Of a stretch of 64,000 nucleotides of DNA, positions 15,853-24,359 are shown one piece after another. Every line of letters begins with the position of its first letter. Within the stretch, counting starts at the first letter, position 1. This DNA is from Lentzea aerocolonigenes. GTDB taxonomy: Bacteria > Actinomycetota > Actinomycetes > Mycobacteriales > Pseudonocardiaceae. The notes under the pieces were generated by a model. It made no database searches, was not told the DNA's origin, and saw nothing but the letters and a program-made list of their open reading frames with translations. Location: assembly GCF_000974445.1 (NCBI RefSeq), contig NZ_BBOJ01000008.1:62001-126000 (forward strand). Reading direction: 5' to 3'. A program made the position numbers and the translations under genes.

Positions 15853-17049
15853 ATGTTGCACGGCCTTCCCATGGATCGCGACGTCACCCCGTTCGACCCG
15901 CCCAGCCAGATCACCGCGGTGCGCGCGACCCGTCCGGTCAGCCCGATGCTCTTCCCCGACGGCCACGAGGGCTGGCTCGTCACCGGTTACGAAGCGGTCC
16001 GGCAGGCGTTGGGGGACACCAGGTTCAGCTCACGCCAGGACCTCGGCATCATCCACGTGCCGTTCCCGACGCCCGGCATGCCGGAGCAGACCGAGCCGTC
16101 ACCGGTGACACCGGGACTCTTCATCACCATGGACCCGCCGGACCACACCCGGTTGCGGCGCAAGCTGACCGGCGCGTTCACCGTCAAGCGGATGAAGGCG
16201 CTGGAGGAGGGGATCATCGAGATCACCGAACGGCAGCTGGACGAGCTCGCGAAGCTCACCCCGCCGGTCGACCTCGTCGCGGAGTTCACGCTTCCGGTGC
16301 CGTCACTCGTGATCTGCGAGATGCTCGGCGTGCCGTACGCGGACCGCGAGACGTTCCAGCGCAACACCGCCAAGTTCATGGAGCGGGAGGTGAACCTGGA
16401 GGACAAGATGGCCGCGTACATGGCGATGCACACGTTCCTGTACGAGCTCGTCACCGCCAAGCGCGCCGAACCCGCTGACGACCTGCTGTCCGACCTGGCC
16501 CGCGACGAGGACCTCAGCCTCGAGGAACTCACCGGCATGGCGTTCCTGCTGCTGCTCGCGGGGCACGAGACGACGGCGAACATGCTGGCGCTGGGCACGT
16601 TCGCGTTGCTGGAGCACCCGGAACAACTGGCCGCACTGCGGGCGAACCCGGAGCTGGTTCCCGACGCCGTCGAGGAACTGCTGCGCTACCTGGCGGTCGC
16701 CGACGTGTTCTACCGCTACGCCGCCGAGGACATCGAGTTCTTCGGGGAGACGATCCGCGAGGGCTCCACGGTCATCCTGTCGCTGCTGGCGGGCAACCAC
16801 GACCCGCAGCGCTACGAGCACCCCGACAGCCTCGACGTGCACCGCAACGCCCGCGGCCACCTGTCGTTCGGGCACGGCGTTCACCAGTGTCTCGGCCAGC
16901 AGCTGGCCCGCATCGAGATGCGGGCCGGCTTCGAGGGGTTGCTGCGTCGGTTCCCGACGTTGCGGCTGGCCGTTCCCGCTGGTGACGTGAAGCTCAGGAC
17001 CGACATGAACATCTACGGCGTGCACGCCCTGCCGGTGACCTGGAAGTAG
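15853..17049 (+). CDS. Cytochrome P450
   Basis: 398 residues. Oxygen-binding I-helix AGHETTAN (about 236-243), K-helix E-x-x-R in EELLRYL, and heme ligand motif FGHGVHQCLGQQLAR with the cysteine at about 346. Soluble class I bacterial type needing ferredoxin and reductase partners, none of which are adjacent. ATG 15853 follows AAAGAGAG. It is the last gene of the RHH-DUF4097-DrrAB set, so it may modify the compound the transporter exports. Substrate not predictable. The convergent SDR gene ends 5 bp away. Confidence 0.93.
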   Translation: MLHGLPMDRDVTPFDPPSQITAVRATRPVSPMLFPDGHEGWLVTGYEAVRQALGDTRFSSRQDLGIIHVPFPTPGMPEQTEPSPVTPGLFITMDPPDHTRLRRKLTGAFTVKRMKALEEGIIEITERQLDELAKLTPPVDLVAEFTLPVPSLVICEMLGVPYADRETFQRNTAKFMEREVNLEDKMAAYMAMHTFLYELVTAKRAEPADDLLSDLARDEDLSLEELTGMAFLLLLAGHETTANMLALGTFALLEHPEQLAALRANPELVPDAVEELLRYLAVADVFYRYAAEDIEFFGETIREGSTVILSLLAGNHDPQRYEHPDSLDVHRNARGHLSFGHGVHQCLGQQLARIEMRAGFEGLLRRFPTLRLAVPAGDVKLRTDMNIYGVHALPVTWK

Positions 17050-17053
17050 CGGC

Positions 17054-17755
17054 TCAGACGGTGAAACCACCGTCGACGTTGATGCTGGCGCCGGTGACGT
17101 ACGCACCGGCGTTCCCCGCCAACGCCGCCACGACCGCCGCGATCTCCTCCGGTTCGCCGTACCGCCCCAGCGCGGTCAGCCCGCGAATCGTCTCCGCCAT
17201 CGGCCCGTCCGCCGGGTTCATGTCGGTGTCCGTCGGACCGGGGTTCACGATGTTCGCCGTGATGCCCAGCGGCCCCAGCTCACGCGCCAGGCCCTTCGTC
17301 ATCCCGATCAGCGCGGTCTTGCTGGCCGAGTAGAGCGCGAAACCGGGGAACGGCGCGTAGACCGCGACGTTGCTGCCGATGCTGATGATCCGCCCGCCCT
17401 CCCGCATGTGCCGTGCCGCCGCTCGTGCCGCCAGGTACGGCGCCCGGACGTTCACCGCCATCGTGTGGTCGAACTCTTCCCTGCCGAGCTCCTCCAGCGG
17501 CCCCACCTGGAACGTGCCGGCGTTGTTCACGAGCACGTCGAGCCGCCCGAACTCGGCCGCGGCCTCGTCGACCGCCGCCACGACGGCGTCCGGGTCGGCG
17601 CTGTCGGCCCGAATCGCCTTGACGCCTTCGGGTTTCGTGTTCTGGTACGTGACCGCGACCCGCGCGCCCAGTGCGGCGAGCTTCGCGGCCACCGCGGCTC
17701 CGATGCCGCGGCTGCCGCCGGTGACCAGAGCCGTCTTTCCTTCAAGTGATCCCAT
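17054..17755 (-). CDS. SDR family oxidoreductase
   Basis: 233 residues. Cofactor loop TGGSRGIG (12-19), NNAG (77-80), catalytic Ser/Tyr/Lys with YSASK (Tyr142, Lys146), and the classical-SDR ending YVTGASINVDGGFTV. The TGGSRGIG plus downstream SVTYQNTK-type segment suggests NADP(H). ATG 17755 is used because it gives the canonical start of the family; upstream in-frame sequence is not SDR-like. Reduces a carbonyl or oxidises an alcohol of unknown nature. Adjacent to a desaturase on the same strand, 43 bp apart. Confidence 0.9.
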   Translation of the reverse strand: MGSLEGKTALVTGGSRGIGAAVAAKLAALGARVAVTYQNTKPEGVKAIRADSADPDAVVAAVDEAAAEFGRLDVLVNNAGTFQVGPLEELGREEFDHTMAVNVRAPYLAARAAARHMREGGRIISIGSNVAVYAPFPGFALYSASKTALIGMTKGLARELGPLGITANIVNPGPTDTDMNPADGPMAETIRGLTALGRYGEPEEIAAVVAALAGNAGAYVTGASINVDGGFTV

Positions 17756-17798
17756 GCGGACCAGCCTGGCCGACCTCCGCGCGGAGTTCTGGCGGGAA

Positions 17799-18782
17799 TC
17801 AGACGGCGGCTTTGCGCAACGGCGCCGACACCTCGTGCAGGTGCTCCAGCACGTACCCGTAGGAGCGGAACAACCCGCACTGCGCATAGGAGATCCCGCG
17901 CTCGGTGCAGAACTTGCTCACGATCACCTGCGCGTGCCGCAGGTGCGGCCGGGGCATGCTCGGGAACAGGTGGTGCTCGATCTGGTAGTTCAGGCCGCCG
18001 AGCAGCAGGTCCACGAACCAGCCGCCGCGGATGTTGCGCGAGGTGAGCACCTGCTTGCGCAGGAAGTCGAGCGAGTGCCCCGCCGAGAGCACCGGCATCC
18101 CCTTGTGGTTCGGGGCGAACGAACACCCCATGTAGAAACCCCACAACCCCTGGTGCACCACCACGAAGGCAATGGCCTGAACGGGGGAGAGGACCCAGAA
18201 CACCGCCGCGAGGTACACCACGACGTTCGCGATCATCAGGTACCGCTCACGCCCCGAGTGCCTGATCGAGTGCGAGTGCAGTGCGAAACCCTCGAGCAGC
18301 AGCATCGGGAAGAACAACACCGCCTGGTGCGATGCGATCCACCGCAGCGGGCCGCGCTTGGCCTCGCCCTGCCGCCGGGTGAACGCGAGCACCGTGATGT
18401 CGACGTCCGGGTCCTCGTCCTCGTGGTTGGGGTTGGCGTGGTGCCGGTTGTGCTTGCCGACCCACCAGCCGTAGCTGACCCCGGTCAGCCCGCTGTGCAC
18501 GTGTCCGGCGATCTCGTTCCACCGCTTCGAGGCGAAGATCTGTTTGTGCCCGGCGTCGTGCCCGATGAACGCCAGCTGGGTCGTCATCACCGCCAGTGCG
18601 GCGGCGACCACCAGCTGCCACCACGAGTCGCCGAGCAGCGCGAACGCCACCCACGTCGCCGCGTAGAGCGCCAGGTTCACGCCGATCCTGACGAGGTAGT
18701 GACCACGCCGCCGGTCGAGCAGGCGGGCCTGCTTGATCAAAGCGGCCAACTCGGCGAAGTCGCTCGCCTGCCGGAGTGCCAT
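17799..18782 (-). CDS. Fatty acid desaturase (acyl-lipid, front-end type)
   Basis: 327 residues from ATG 18782. Three histidine boxes: HDAGH (75-79), HNRHH (111-115) and QIEHH (267-271). The Q in the third box is typical of delta-6-like/front-end membrane desaturases. Four membrane helices lie in two pairs around the boxes. It should introduce a cis double bond into a membrane acyl chain using reduced ferredoxin or cytochrome b5; no fused cytochrome b5 is seen. Divergent from the PHBH-like monooxygenase. Confidence 0.9.
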   Translation of the reverse strand: MALRQASDFAELAALIKQARLLDRRRGHYLVRIGVNLALYAATWVAFALLGDSWWQLVVAAALAVMTTQLAFIGHDAGHKQIFASKRWNEIAGHVHSGLTGVSYGWWVGKHNRHHANPNHEDEDPDVDITVLAFTRRQGEAKRGPLRWIASHQAVLFFPMLLLEGFALHSHSIRHSGRERYLMIANVVVYLAAVFWVLSPVQAIAFVVVHQGLWGFYMGCSFAPNHKGMPVLSAGHSLDFLRKQVLTSRNIRGGWFVDLLLGGLNYQIEHHLFPSMPRPHLRHAQVIVSKFCTERGISYAQCGLFRSYGYVLEHLHEVSAPLRKAAV

Positions 18783-18972
18783 TCGCGCAGTATGCCCCCT
18801 CGGCGCGACGAGCCCGTGCACAGGCGATGAAGGCACCACCAACCGCACGGGTCCCGCCGACGCCGACACGATGGAGTGATCATGATCGACTTCTCCGGCG
18901 AGCCGCTCGCACCCGCCCGCGCCGTTGTTGTCCAGTTCTGCTCCACAGCTCGATCCGCAGAGAGGACCAGCA

Positions 18973-20121
18973 GTGGTGGTCGACCACACCACCGTGCTCA
19001 TCGTGGGCGCGGGGCCGGCAGGGCTCGTGTTAGGCAACCTGCTTCGTGCAGCGGGGATCGGCACCGTCATCGTCGAACGGGCGAGCCGGGAACAGGTGCA
19101 GACCAGGGCCAGGGCCGGGTTCCTCGGCCCGAACAGCGCCAGGGTGCTGACCGAGCACGGGCTCGGTGCCGGATTGCTCCACAAAGGACATGCGCACGGC
19201 GTTTGCGCGTTCCGCGGTGAGGACGGCGAGTTCGAGCTGGACTACGGCGAGCTCGGCACCGGCGAGGTGCACACCGTGTACCCGCAGCAGGACCTCGTCA
19301 CGGACCTGATCGCCGAGTACCTCGACCGGGGCGGCGACCTCCGGTTCGGCGTCACCGTCACCGACGTCGACCCGCGCACCGCGACGATCCGGTGCCGCGA
19401 CGAGCGGGGTGAGTCCGTGGTCAGCGGCCGGTTCCTCGCAGGCTGCGACGGCGGCAACGGGGCGACCCGCGCGGCACTCGCGGCCCGGCGGTACCCGCAG
19501 GACCACGGCATCAGCTGGCTCGCACTGCTGGTGGAGGCGCCGCAGAGCATGGCCGCGGTCACCTACGGCATCCACGACGACGGGTTCGCCGGCCACATGG
19601 CGCGCAGCCCCGAGGTGACGCGGTACTACCTCCAGGTTCCTCCCGGCGACGACGCGGAGACCTGGACGGACGAACGGATCTGGTCCGCCCTCGACACCCG
19701 GCTGCGCACCGACGAGTTCGGGCAGCTCAAACAGGGGCCGGTCCTCGAACGGCGGATCGTGCGGCTGCGTTCCGAGGTCGCCGACCCGATCCAGCACGAC
19801 AGGATGTTCCTCGCCGGTGACGCGGCCGGCCTGATCAGCCCGTCCGCCGCCAAGGGCGCCAACCTGGCGATCATGGAGGCCGAGGTGCTGGCCTCCGCCC
19901 TGATCTCCGCCCTGCACGACGACGAACGGCCGTTGGCCGCGTACTCGCGCACCTGCCTGCCCCGCATCTGGCGGGCGCAGGAGTTCTCGCGCTGGATGAT
20001 CGACCTCCTGCACGGCCAGGACGACGACTTCCACCGCGGCCTGCGCCGCGCCCGGCTCGACAGCCTGCGCGACTCCCGCGCCCACCAGAACTTCTTCGCC
20101 GAGCAGTACGTCGGCATCTGA
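18973..20121 (+). CDS. 4-Hydroxybenzoate 3-monooxygenase-like FAD hydroxylase
   Basis: 382 residues from GTG 18973, preceded by AGAGGA at good spacing. FAD fold: GAGPAGLVLG (11-20), the DG motif GCDGGNGATR, and the second FAD motif FLAGDAAGLISPSAAKGAN. Length and the C-terminal EAQEFSRWM-type region resemble PobA-like class A hydroxylases that act on para-hydroxybenzoate or related aryl acids using NAD(P)H and O2. An O-methyltransferase follows after 18 bp, so hydroxylation then O-methylation of one aromatic substrate is a reasonable inference. Confidence 0.87.
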   Translation: MVVDHTTVLIVGAGPAGLVLGNLLRAAGIGTVIVERASREQVQTRARAGFLGPNSARVLTEHGLGAGLLHKGHAHGVCAFRGEDGEFELDYGELGTGEVHTVYPQQDLVTDLIAEYLDRGGDLRFGVTVTDVDPRTATIRCRDERGESVVSGRFLAGCDGGNGATRAALAARRYPQDHGISWLALLVEAPQSMAAVTYGIHDDGFAGHMARSPEVTRYYLQVPPGDDAETWTDERIWSALDTRLRTDEFGQLKQGPVLERRIVRLRSEVADPIQHDRMFLAGDAAGLISPSAAKGANLAIMEAEVLASALISALHDDERPLAAYSRTCLPRIWRAQEFSRWMIDLLHGQDDDFHRGLRRARLDSLRDSRAHQNFFAEQYVGI

Positions 20122-20139
20122 GCCACAGGAACCACGATC

Positions 20140-21792
20140 ATGATCTCGACCCGCACACCCGTCCTCGCCGCTGCCGACCTCGACCGCCTCACCGCGACGA
20201 TGGAGCTGATCAGGGCGCACGACACCCACTCCGTCCTGGCCGGTGCCCTACCGTCGCTGGACCCCGACCAGCGGGCCGCCGTGACGCGGCACGCCACGCT
20301 CGACCACGCCGCGTTGCTGATCTTCCCGGAAACCCTTGTGGGGCTTGCGGACGAGCTCGCGCGGCACGGCATCGAGGTCGGCACGATGACGCCCAGCGTC
20401 GTCGTCCGCGAACGGCTGAGCAGCCGGTACTCCGTGCCCGTCGCCGAACTGAACGTCGGCATCCTGCGCGCGCCCGTCTCCGACCGCAACGGCTGGCCGT
20501 GCGAGCTGGAGATCTTCGTGATGGTGACGCCACCGGAGCTCGCGCACATCGCGGAGGACGAACGCCGCCACGAGCGGGAGAACCACGTCGCGCTGGCCGT
20601 GCGGCGACCGGACCCGGTGTTGCTGCGCGGGTTGCGCACGATGATCTCCGGCGTCATGCGGCCCGACGGCGGCGGCTACAACGGCTACGAGAACAGCACC
20701 GTCCTCTACTTCCGCGACGCGCACTGCGCCGATCCCGCCTTCCGCCGGCTGGAGCTCGTCTCCGCGGGCCGTTTCCCGCAGCTGCAGGCGACGCACCAGC
20801 GCGAGTCGTGCGCCGGCACCGAACTGCTGCGCCTGCTCACCGGGGCGTGGGCCACGCAGGCCATCGCGACCGCCGCGGAACTGCACCTGCTCGACCACCT
20901 CGCGTCGGTTCACGACCTGCCCGCGCTCGCCGCGGCCACCGGCACCGAACCGCAGAGCCTGGCCCGGTTGCTGCGCTACCTCGCCTCCCTCGCCGTCGTC
21001 CACCTCTCCGGTGACCGCTACGGCCTGACCGACCTGGGCGAGCTGCTGCGCTCGGACCTCGCGGGCTCGATGCGTCCACTGGCCCTGATGTACGGAGGCC
21101 CGTTCTACCGGTCGTTCGCCGAGCTCACCGAGTCCGTCCGAAGTGGACAGGAGTCCTACGCGAAGGCGTTCGGCGCCCACCACTTCGCCCACATGGCAAC
21201 GGATCCGGCACTGGCGGAGCTCTTCCACGGCTCCATGGCCGCGAGCAACGCCATGTTCACCGGCGTCACCAAGGTCGTCGACTTCTCCGGCGCCCGCACC
21301 GTGGTCGACGTGGCAGGCGGCAACGGCGAGCTGCTGTCCCGAGTCCTGCACGCCCACCCGGAGCTGCGCGGCGTCCTGCTGGACCTCCCGAACGCCCTGG
21401 CCGCCGCCCGGCCACGCCTCGCGGACCTGGCGGACCGCGTCACGCTGGTCCCCGGCGACTTCACCCGCGAGGTCCCGGCCACCGGCGACATCTACCTGCT
21501 GTCCCGCGTGCTGCACGACTGGGACGACGACCAGTGCCGCACCATCCTGGCCACGTGCGCGCGGAACATGCCCGCACACGCCGAACTGCTGGTGATCGAG
21601 CGCCTGCTGCCGGAGACGGGCGACCCGAGCTCCCTCGCCATCCCGTGGGACATCCACATGCTCTGCAACACCGGCGGCCGCGAGCGCACCGAGTCCGACT
21701 ACCGCGCGCTGCTCGCCGAGACCGGCTTCGAGCTGGTCGAGACGCACTCGTTGCCGCTGGACGCCCACGTGATGCGCGCCCGGCGCCGCTGA
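20140..21792 (+). CDS. O-methyltransferase with unrecognised N-terminal domain (fusion)
   Basis: 550 residues. The C-terminal ~330 residues are a plant-type/actinobacterial O-methyltransferase: dimerisation helices (GAWATQAIATAAELHLLDHL), SAM loop VVDVAGGNGELLSRVL (about 388-403), and the catalytic-His region LLSRVLHDWDDDQC. The first ~220 residues form a separate domain I do not recognise; it has a helical start and a strand-rich core (CELEIFVMVTPPELAHIAEDERRHE). Normal family length is about 340. The gene follows the PHBH-like hydroxylase. A 15-bp stem terminator lies after the stop. Confidence 0.82.
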   Translation: MISTRTPVLAAADLDRLTATMELIRAHDTHSVLAGALPSLDPDQRAAVTRHATLDHAALLIFPETLVGLADELARHGIEVGTMTPSVVVRERLSSRYSVPVAELNVGILRAPVSDRNGWPCELEIFVMVTPPELAHIAEDERRHERENHVALAVRRPDPVLLRGLRTMISGVMRPDGGGYNGYENSTVLYFRDAHCADPAFRRLELVSAGRFPQLQATHQRESCAGTELLRLLTGAWATQAIATAAELHLLDHLASVHDLPALAAATGTEPQSLARLLRYLASLAVVHLSGDRYGLTDLGELLRSDLAGSMRPLALMYGGPFYRSFAELTESVRSGQESYAKAFGAHHFAHMATDPALAELFHGSMAASNAMFTGVTKVVDFSGARTVVDVAGGNGELLSRVLHAHPELRGVLLDLPNALAAARPRLADLADRVTLVPGDFTREVPATGDIYLLSRVLHDWDDDQCRTILATCARNMPAHAELLVIERLLPETGDPSSLAIPWDIHMLCNTGGRERTESDYRALLAETGFELVETHSLPLDAHVMRARRR

Positions 21793-21798
21793 CGTGTG

Positions 21799-21833
21799 AC
21801 CCGTTCTGCCCGGTCTCGCCGGGCAGAACGGGT
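21799..21833 (+). terminator. Stem-loop terminator after O-methyltransferase
   Basis: Arms ACCCGTTCTGCCCGG (21799-21813) and CCGGGCAGAACGGGT (21819-21833) pair perfectly over 15 bp with a 5-base loop. No T-run follows, as is usual in high-GC actinomycetes. Confidence 0.75.
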
Positions 21834-21884
21834 GCCGGGGAAAGTCGTTGGATCACGAGGTGCGCGCCGACCTACCGTGACGCC

Positions 21885-22235
21885 GTGAGCGATCAACCTG
21901 CAACGCCGATCCAGGCCTTCGAACCGCCCTACTACGCGGTGGTCTTCACGACGGTGCGCACCCAGAACCAGAGCGGGTACGGCGAGACCAACGACCGGAT
22001 GGAAGAGCTCGTGAAGGACGTCCCCGGTTACCTGGGGATGGACCACGCGCAGACCCCGGGCGGGCTGGGCATCACCGTCGGGTACTTCCGCGACGCCGAC
22101 GCTCTCAGGCAGTGGCGGACCAACGCCGAACACCGCGCGGCGCAGCAGCGCGGACGGGACGACTGGTACGAGAGCTACACGCTGCACGTGGCGAAGGCGG
22201 AGCGGAGCCACGGGTTCACCCGTCCGACCGCATGA
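21885..22235 (+). CDS. Antibiotic biosynthesis monooxygenase (ABM) family protein
   Basis: 116 residues from GTG 21885. The dimeric alpha/beta-barrel ABM pattern is present: strand YYAVVFTTVRT, helix with DRMEELVKDVPGYLGMDHA, strand GLGITVGYFRDADALRQWRTNAEHRAAQQRG and closing strand SYTLHVAKAER. Proteins of this fold include cofactor-free oxygenases and small stress proteins. Closest in style to the stand-alone YqjZ/DUF3291-like ABM group, so general stress rather than antibiotic synthesis is as likely. Its 3' end overlaps the convergent membrane-protein gene by 20 bp. Confidence 0.78.
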   Translation: MSDQPATPIQAFEPPYYAVVFTTVRTQNQSGYGETNDRMEELVKDVPGYLGMDHAQTPGGLGITVGYFRDADALRQWRTNAEHRAAQQRGRDDWYESYTLHVAKAERSHGFTRPTA

Positions 22236-22767
22236 GGACCGCGCCGAACGCCGCCCAGAGCAGGTTGCCCCCGACGTAGGCGATGAGGCCGAAAATGCGG
22301 TAGCCGCCGAAGCTGTCCGACGTCTCCAACGGGATCAGCCCGATCGCCGTCGCCGAGCAGAGGGCGACGGCGAGGGCGGCGAGCAGTGCTCGCGCAGGGC
22401 CGCGAACGGTGGCCGTCAACGCCACGACCACGCTGGCCGGCGCGAGCAGGAAGAGGTCGAACGGCGGCCCGATCGCTGCGAAGAACAGGTTCGTCGCGGC
22501 GAAGAGCAGCATCGTCACGCACATGACGGCGAGCGCCGCGGTCGTCACCCTGCGCTCGCCGACGCGCTCACGGGAACGCCAGAGCCCCACGGCGATCAGC
22601 ACCTCGGGGACCGTTCCCATGAGCAGGCCCCAGCGGTGCATGTCCCAGCCGAGGACCTCGCGCTCGATGTTGTACGACGTCGGGCCGTGCGCCAGCGTGA
22701 ACGGCAGGAAGGCGAGGGCCCCGACGACGCCGCCGACGAGCATCGCCGCACCTGCCGCACGAGCCAT
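22216..22767 (-). CDS. Small integral membrane protein of unknown function
   Basis: 183 residues from ATG 22767. About five hydrophobic helices: AMLVGGVVGALAFLPFTL, GTVPEVLIAVGLW, VTTAALAVMCVTMLLFAATNLFF, LFLLAPASVVVALTATV, LLAALAVALCSATAIGL and IFGLIAYVGGNLLWAAFGAVL. No recognised motif. Its 3' end overlaps the ABM gene in the opposite direction. Codon usage and position of ATG favour a real gene; function cannot be stated. Confidence 0.7.
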   Translation of the reverse strand: MARAAGAAMLVGGVVGALAFLPFTLAHGPTSYNIEREVLGWDMHRWGLLMGTVPEVLIAVGLWRSRERVGERRVTTAALAVMCVTMLLFAATNLFFAAIGPPFDLFLLAPASVVVALTATVRGPARALLAALAVALCSATAIGLIPLETSDSFGGYRIFGLIAYVGGNLLWAAFGAVLMRSDG

Positions 22768-22867
22768 CAGGCACCTCCTGAGGGCGCAATGCTGGCACAC
22801 CGCAACGGTTCGGGCGAACGGGGCGATACACCCATGAGGGGGAAAGCAAGCCTTCGGAGGTACCCCC

Positions 22868-24355
22868 ATGCATGCGACCAGACGGCTCACCGCAGCCGCC
22901 GCAGCAGTCCCTCTGGTTCTCTTCGGCACGGCGGCCCAGGCCGCACCCTTCGCCGCCGGCGCCGACGTGCTGGTCAGCGGCCCGTCGGCGCTGACGGCCT
23001 GCCCGTTCGGCGCCTCGGCCGACTTCGCCGCCGCCTACGACAACACCGAGGTCGAGCCTCAGGTGGCGGTCAACCCCGTCAACCCGGCCGAGATGATCGG
23101 CGCCACCCAGCAGGACCGCTGGCCGGACGGTGGCGCCCGCGGCCTGTCGTCGTGGATCACCCACGACGGCGGCGCGTCGTGGAGCAAGCTGCCGGACGTG
23201 CCGTGGAGCGCCTGCCAGGGCGGCCCGACGCGGTTCGGCCGCGTCACCGACCCGTGGGTGAGCTACGACAAGGCCGGCAACGCCTACTTCATCGGCCAGC
23301 CGATCGACTCGGCCGCGCTCGGCCTGTCCGCGATCTCGGTCACGAGCCTCGACCGGGCCACCGGGACCTGGCGGCCGCCGACGATCATCCAGGAGGACGC
23401 CGGCGACCGGTTCGTCTTCAACGACAAGGTTTCTGTCACCGGCGACCCGACTCGTGCCGGGTACGCCTACGCGACGTGGATCCGCGGCAGCTATCCCAAC
23501 GACGGCAAGCAACACCCGATCGCGGACCTGCACTCGTTCGCCTACCGCGGGCAGCCGATGTTCTCCCGGACCACCGACGGCGGACTGACGTGGTCGACGC
23601 CGGTGCCGATGCGCAACTCGAACACCTACTTGCAGGGCAACCAGATCGCGGTCGGCCCGGACGGCACGCTGTACAACGTCGCCGCGAACCTGTTCACCGG
23701 TGGAACCTTCAACGACAACGGCGTCTACATGAGCGTCATGACCTCGCGTGACGCCGGACTGCACTGGTCGGCCCCGGTGAAGATCGCGCCGATCGGGTTC
23801 GCCCAGCTGTTCGTGCCGGACGACGGTTTCCCGATCCGCGCGGAGGACTACCTGCCCGACATCGCGGTCGACATGACCAGCGGCGCGGTCTACGTGGTCT
23901 GGGCCGACAGCCTCGGCACGGCGCTGAACAAGGTCGTGCTGGTGAAGTCCACCGACGGTGGACGGCACTGGACCGGACCGACCGTCGTCGCCACCGGCGG
24001 GCCGAACGTGCAGTCGTACAACCACGCGATCGACGTGTCGGACACCGGCATGGTCACCGTGACCTACTGGGACGACCGCAACAACGTGCTCGGTGACGGC
24101 ATCGCCACCACCGACATCTGGGTGCGCCACTCGCACGACGGCACACTCAGCTGGGAGCCCGAACAGCACCTGCACGGGCCCTTCAACCACTACACCGCCC
24201 CGATTTCCTACTTCGCCCCCGGTGACCCGCGAGGCCTGTTCCTCGGGGACTACATGGGCCTCGAAACGATCTCGGGCAACAGCACCATCGCGTTCTTCAC
24301 CTCGACGATCGCGGACGGCGCCGACGTGCACGCCGTGCGGCTGAACCACAGCTGA
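22868..24355 (+). CDS. Secreted BNR/Asp-box beta-propeller protein (sialidase-like)
   Basis: 495 residues. ATG 22868 follows a strong GGAGG. Signal peptide ending near ACQAAPFAA-like AAQAA (about residue 27). At least four Asp boxes of the S-x-D-x-G-x-x-W type are visible: THDGGASW, TTDGGLTW, SRDAGLHW, STDGGRHW. These sit in six-bladed sialidase/exo-alpha-glycosidase propellers or in structural BNR proteins. The arginine triad and Tyr-Glu pair of true sialidases cannot be confirmed by eye. Exported to the medium or wall. Convergent with the SdrD-B-like pair. Confidence 0.8.
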   Translation: MHATRRLTAAAAAVPLVLFGTAAQAAPFAAGADVLVSGPSALTACPFGASADFAAAYDNTEVEPQVAVNPVNPAEMIGATQQDRWPDGGARGLSSWITHDGGASWSKLPDVPWSACQGGPTRFGRVTDPWVSYDKAGNAYFIGQPIDSAALGLSAISVTSLDRATGTWRPPTIIQEDAGDRFVFNDKVSVTGDPTRAGYAYATWIRGSYPNDGKQHPIADLHSFAYRGQPMFSRTTDGGLTWSTPVPMRNSNTYLQGNQIAVGPDGTLYNVAANLFTGGTFNDNGVYMSVMTSRDAGLHWSAPVKIAPIGFAQLFVPDDGFPIRAEDYLPDIAVDMTSGAVYVVWADSLGTALNKVVLVKSTDGGRHWTGPTVVATGGPNVQSYNHAIDVSDTGMVTVTYWDDRNNVLGDGIATTDIWVRHSHDGTLSWEPEQHLHGPFNHYTAPISYFAPGDPRGLFLGDYMGLETISGNSTIAFFTSTIADGADVHAVRLNHS

Positions 24356-24359
24356 CGGC

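Noticed and set aside
18876..18972. Possible short leader frame (MIMIDFSGEPLAP...) before the PHBH-like gene
   Set aside because: It runs on into the hydroxylase in another frame and has no clear stop or conservation evidence; likely chance.
13262..21792. Idea of a complete secondary-metabolite cluster
   Set aside because: P450, methyltransferase, hydroxylase and exporter are present but no PKS, NRPS, terpene or RiPP core is seen, so only a tailoring set is claimed.
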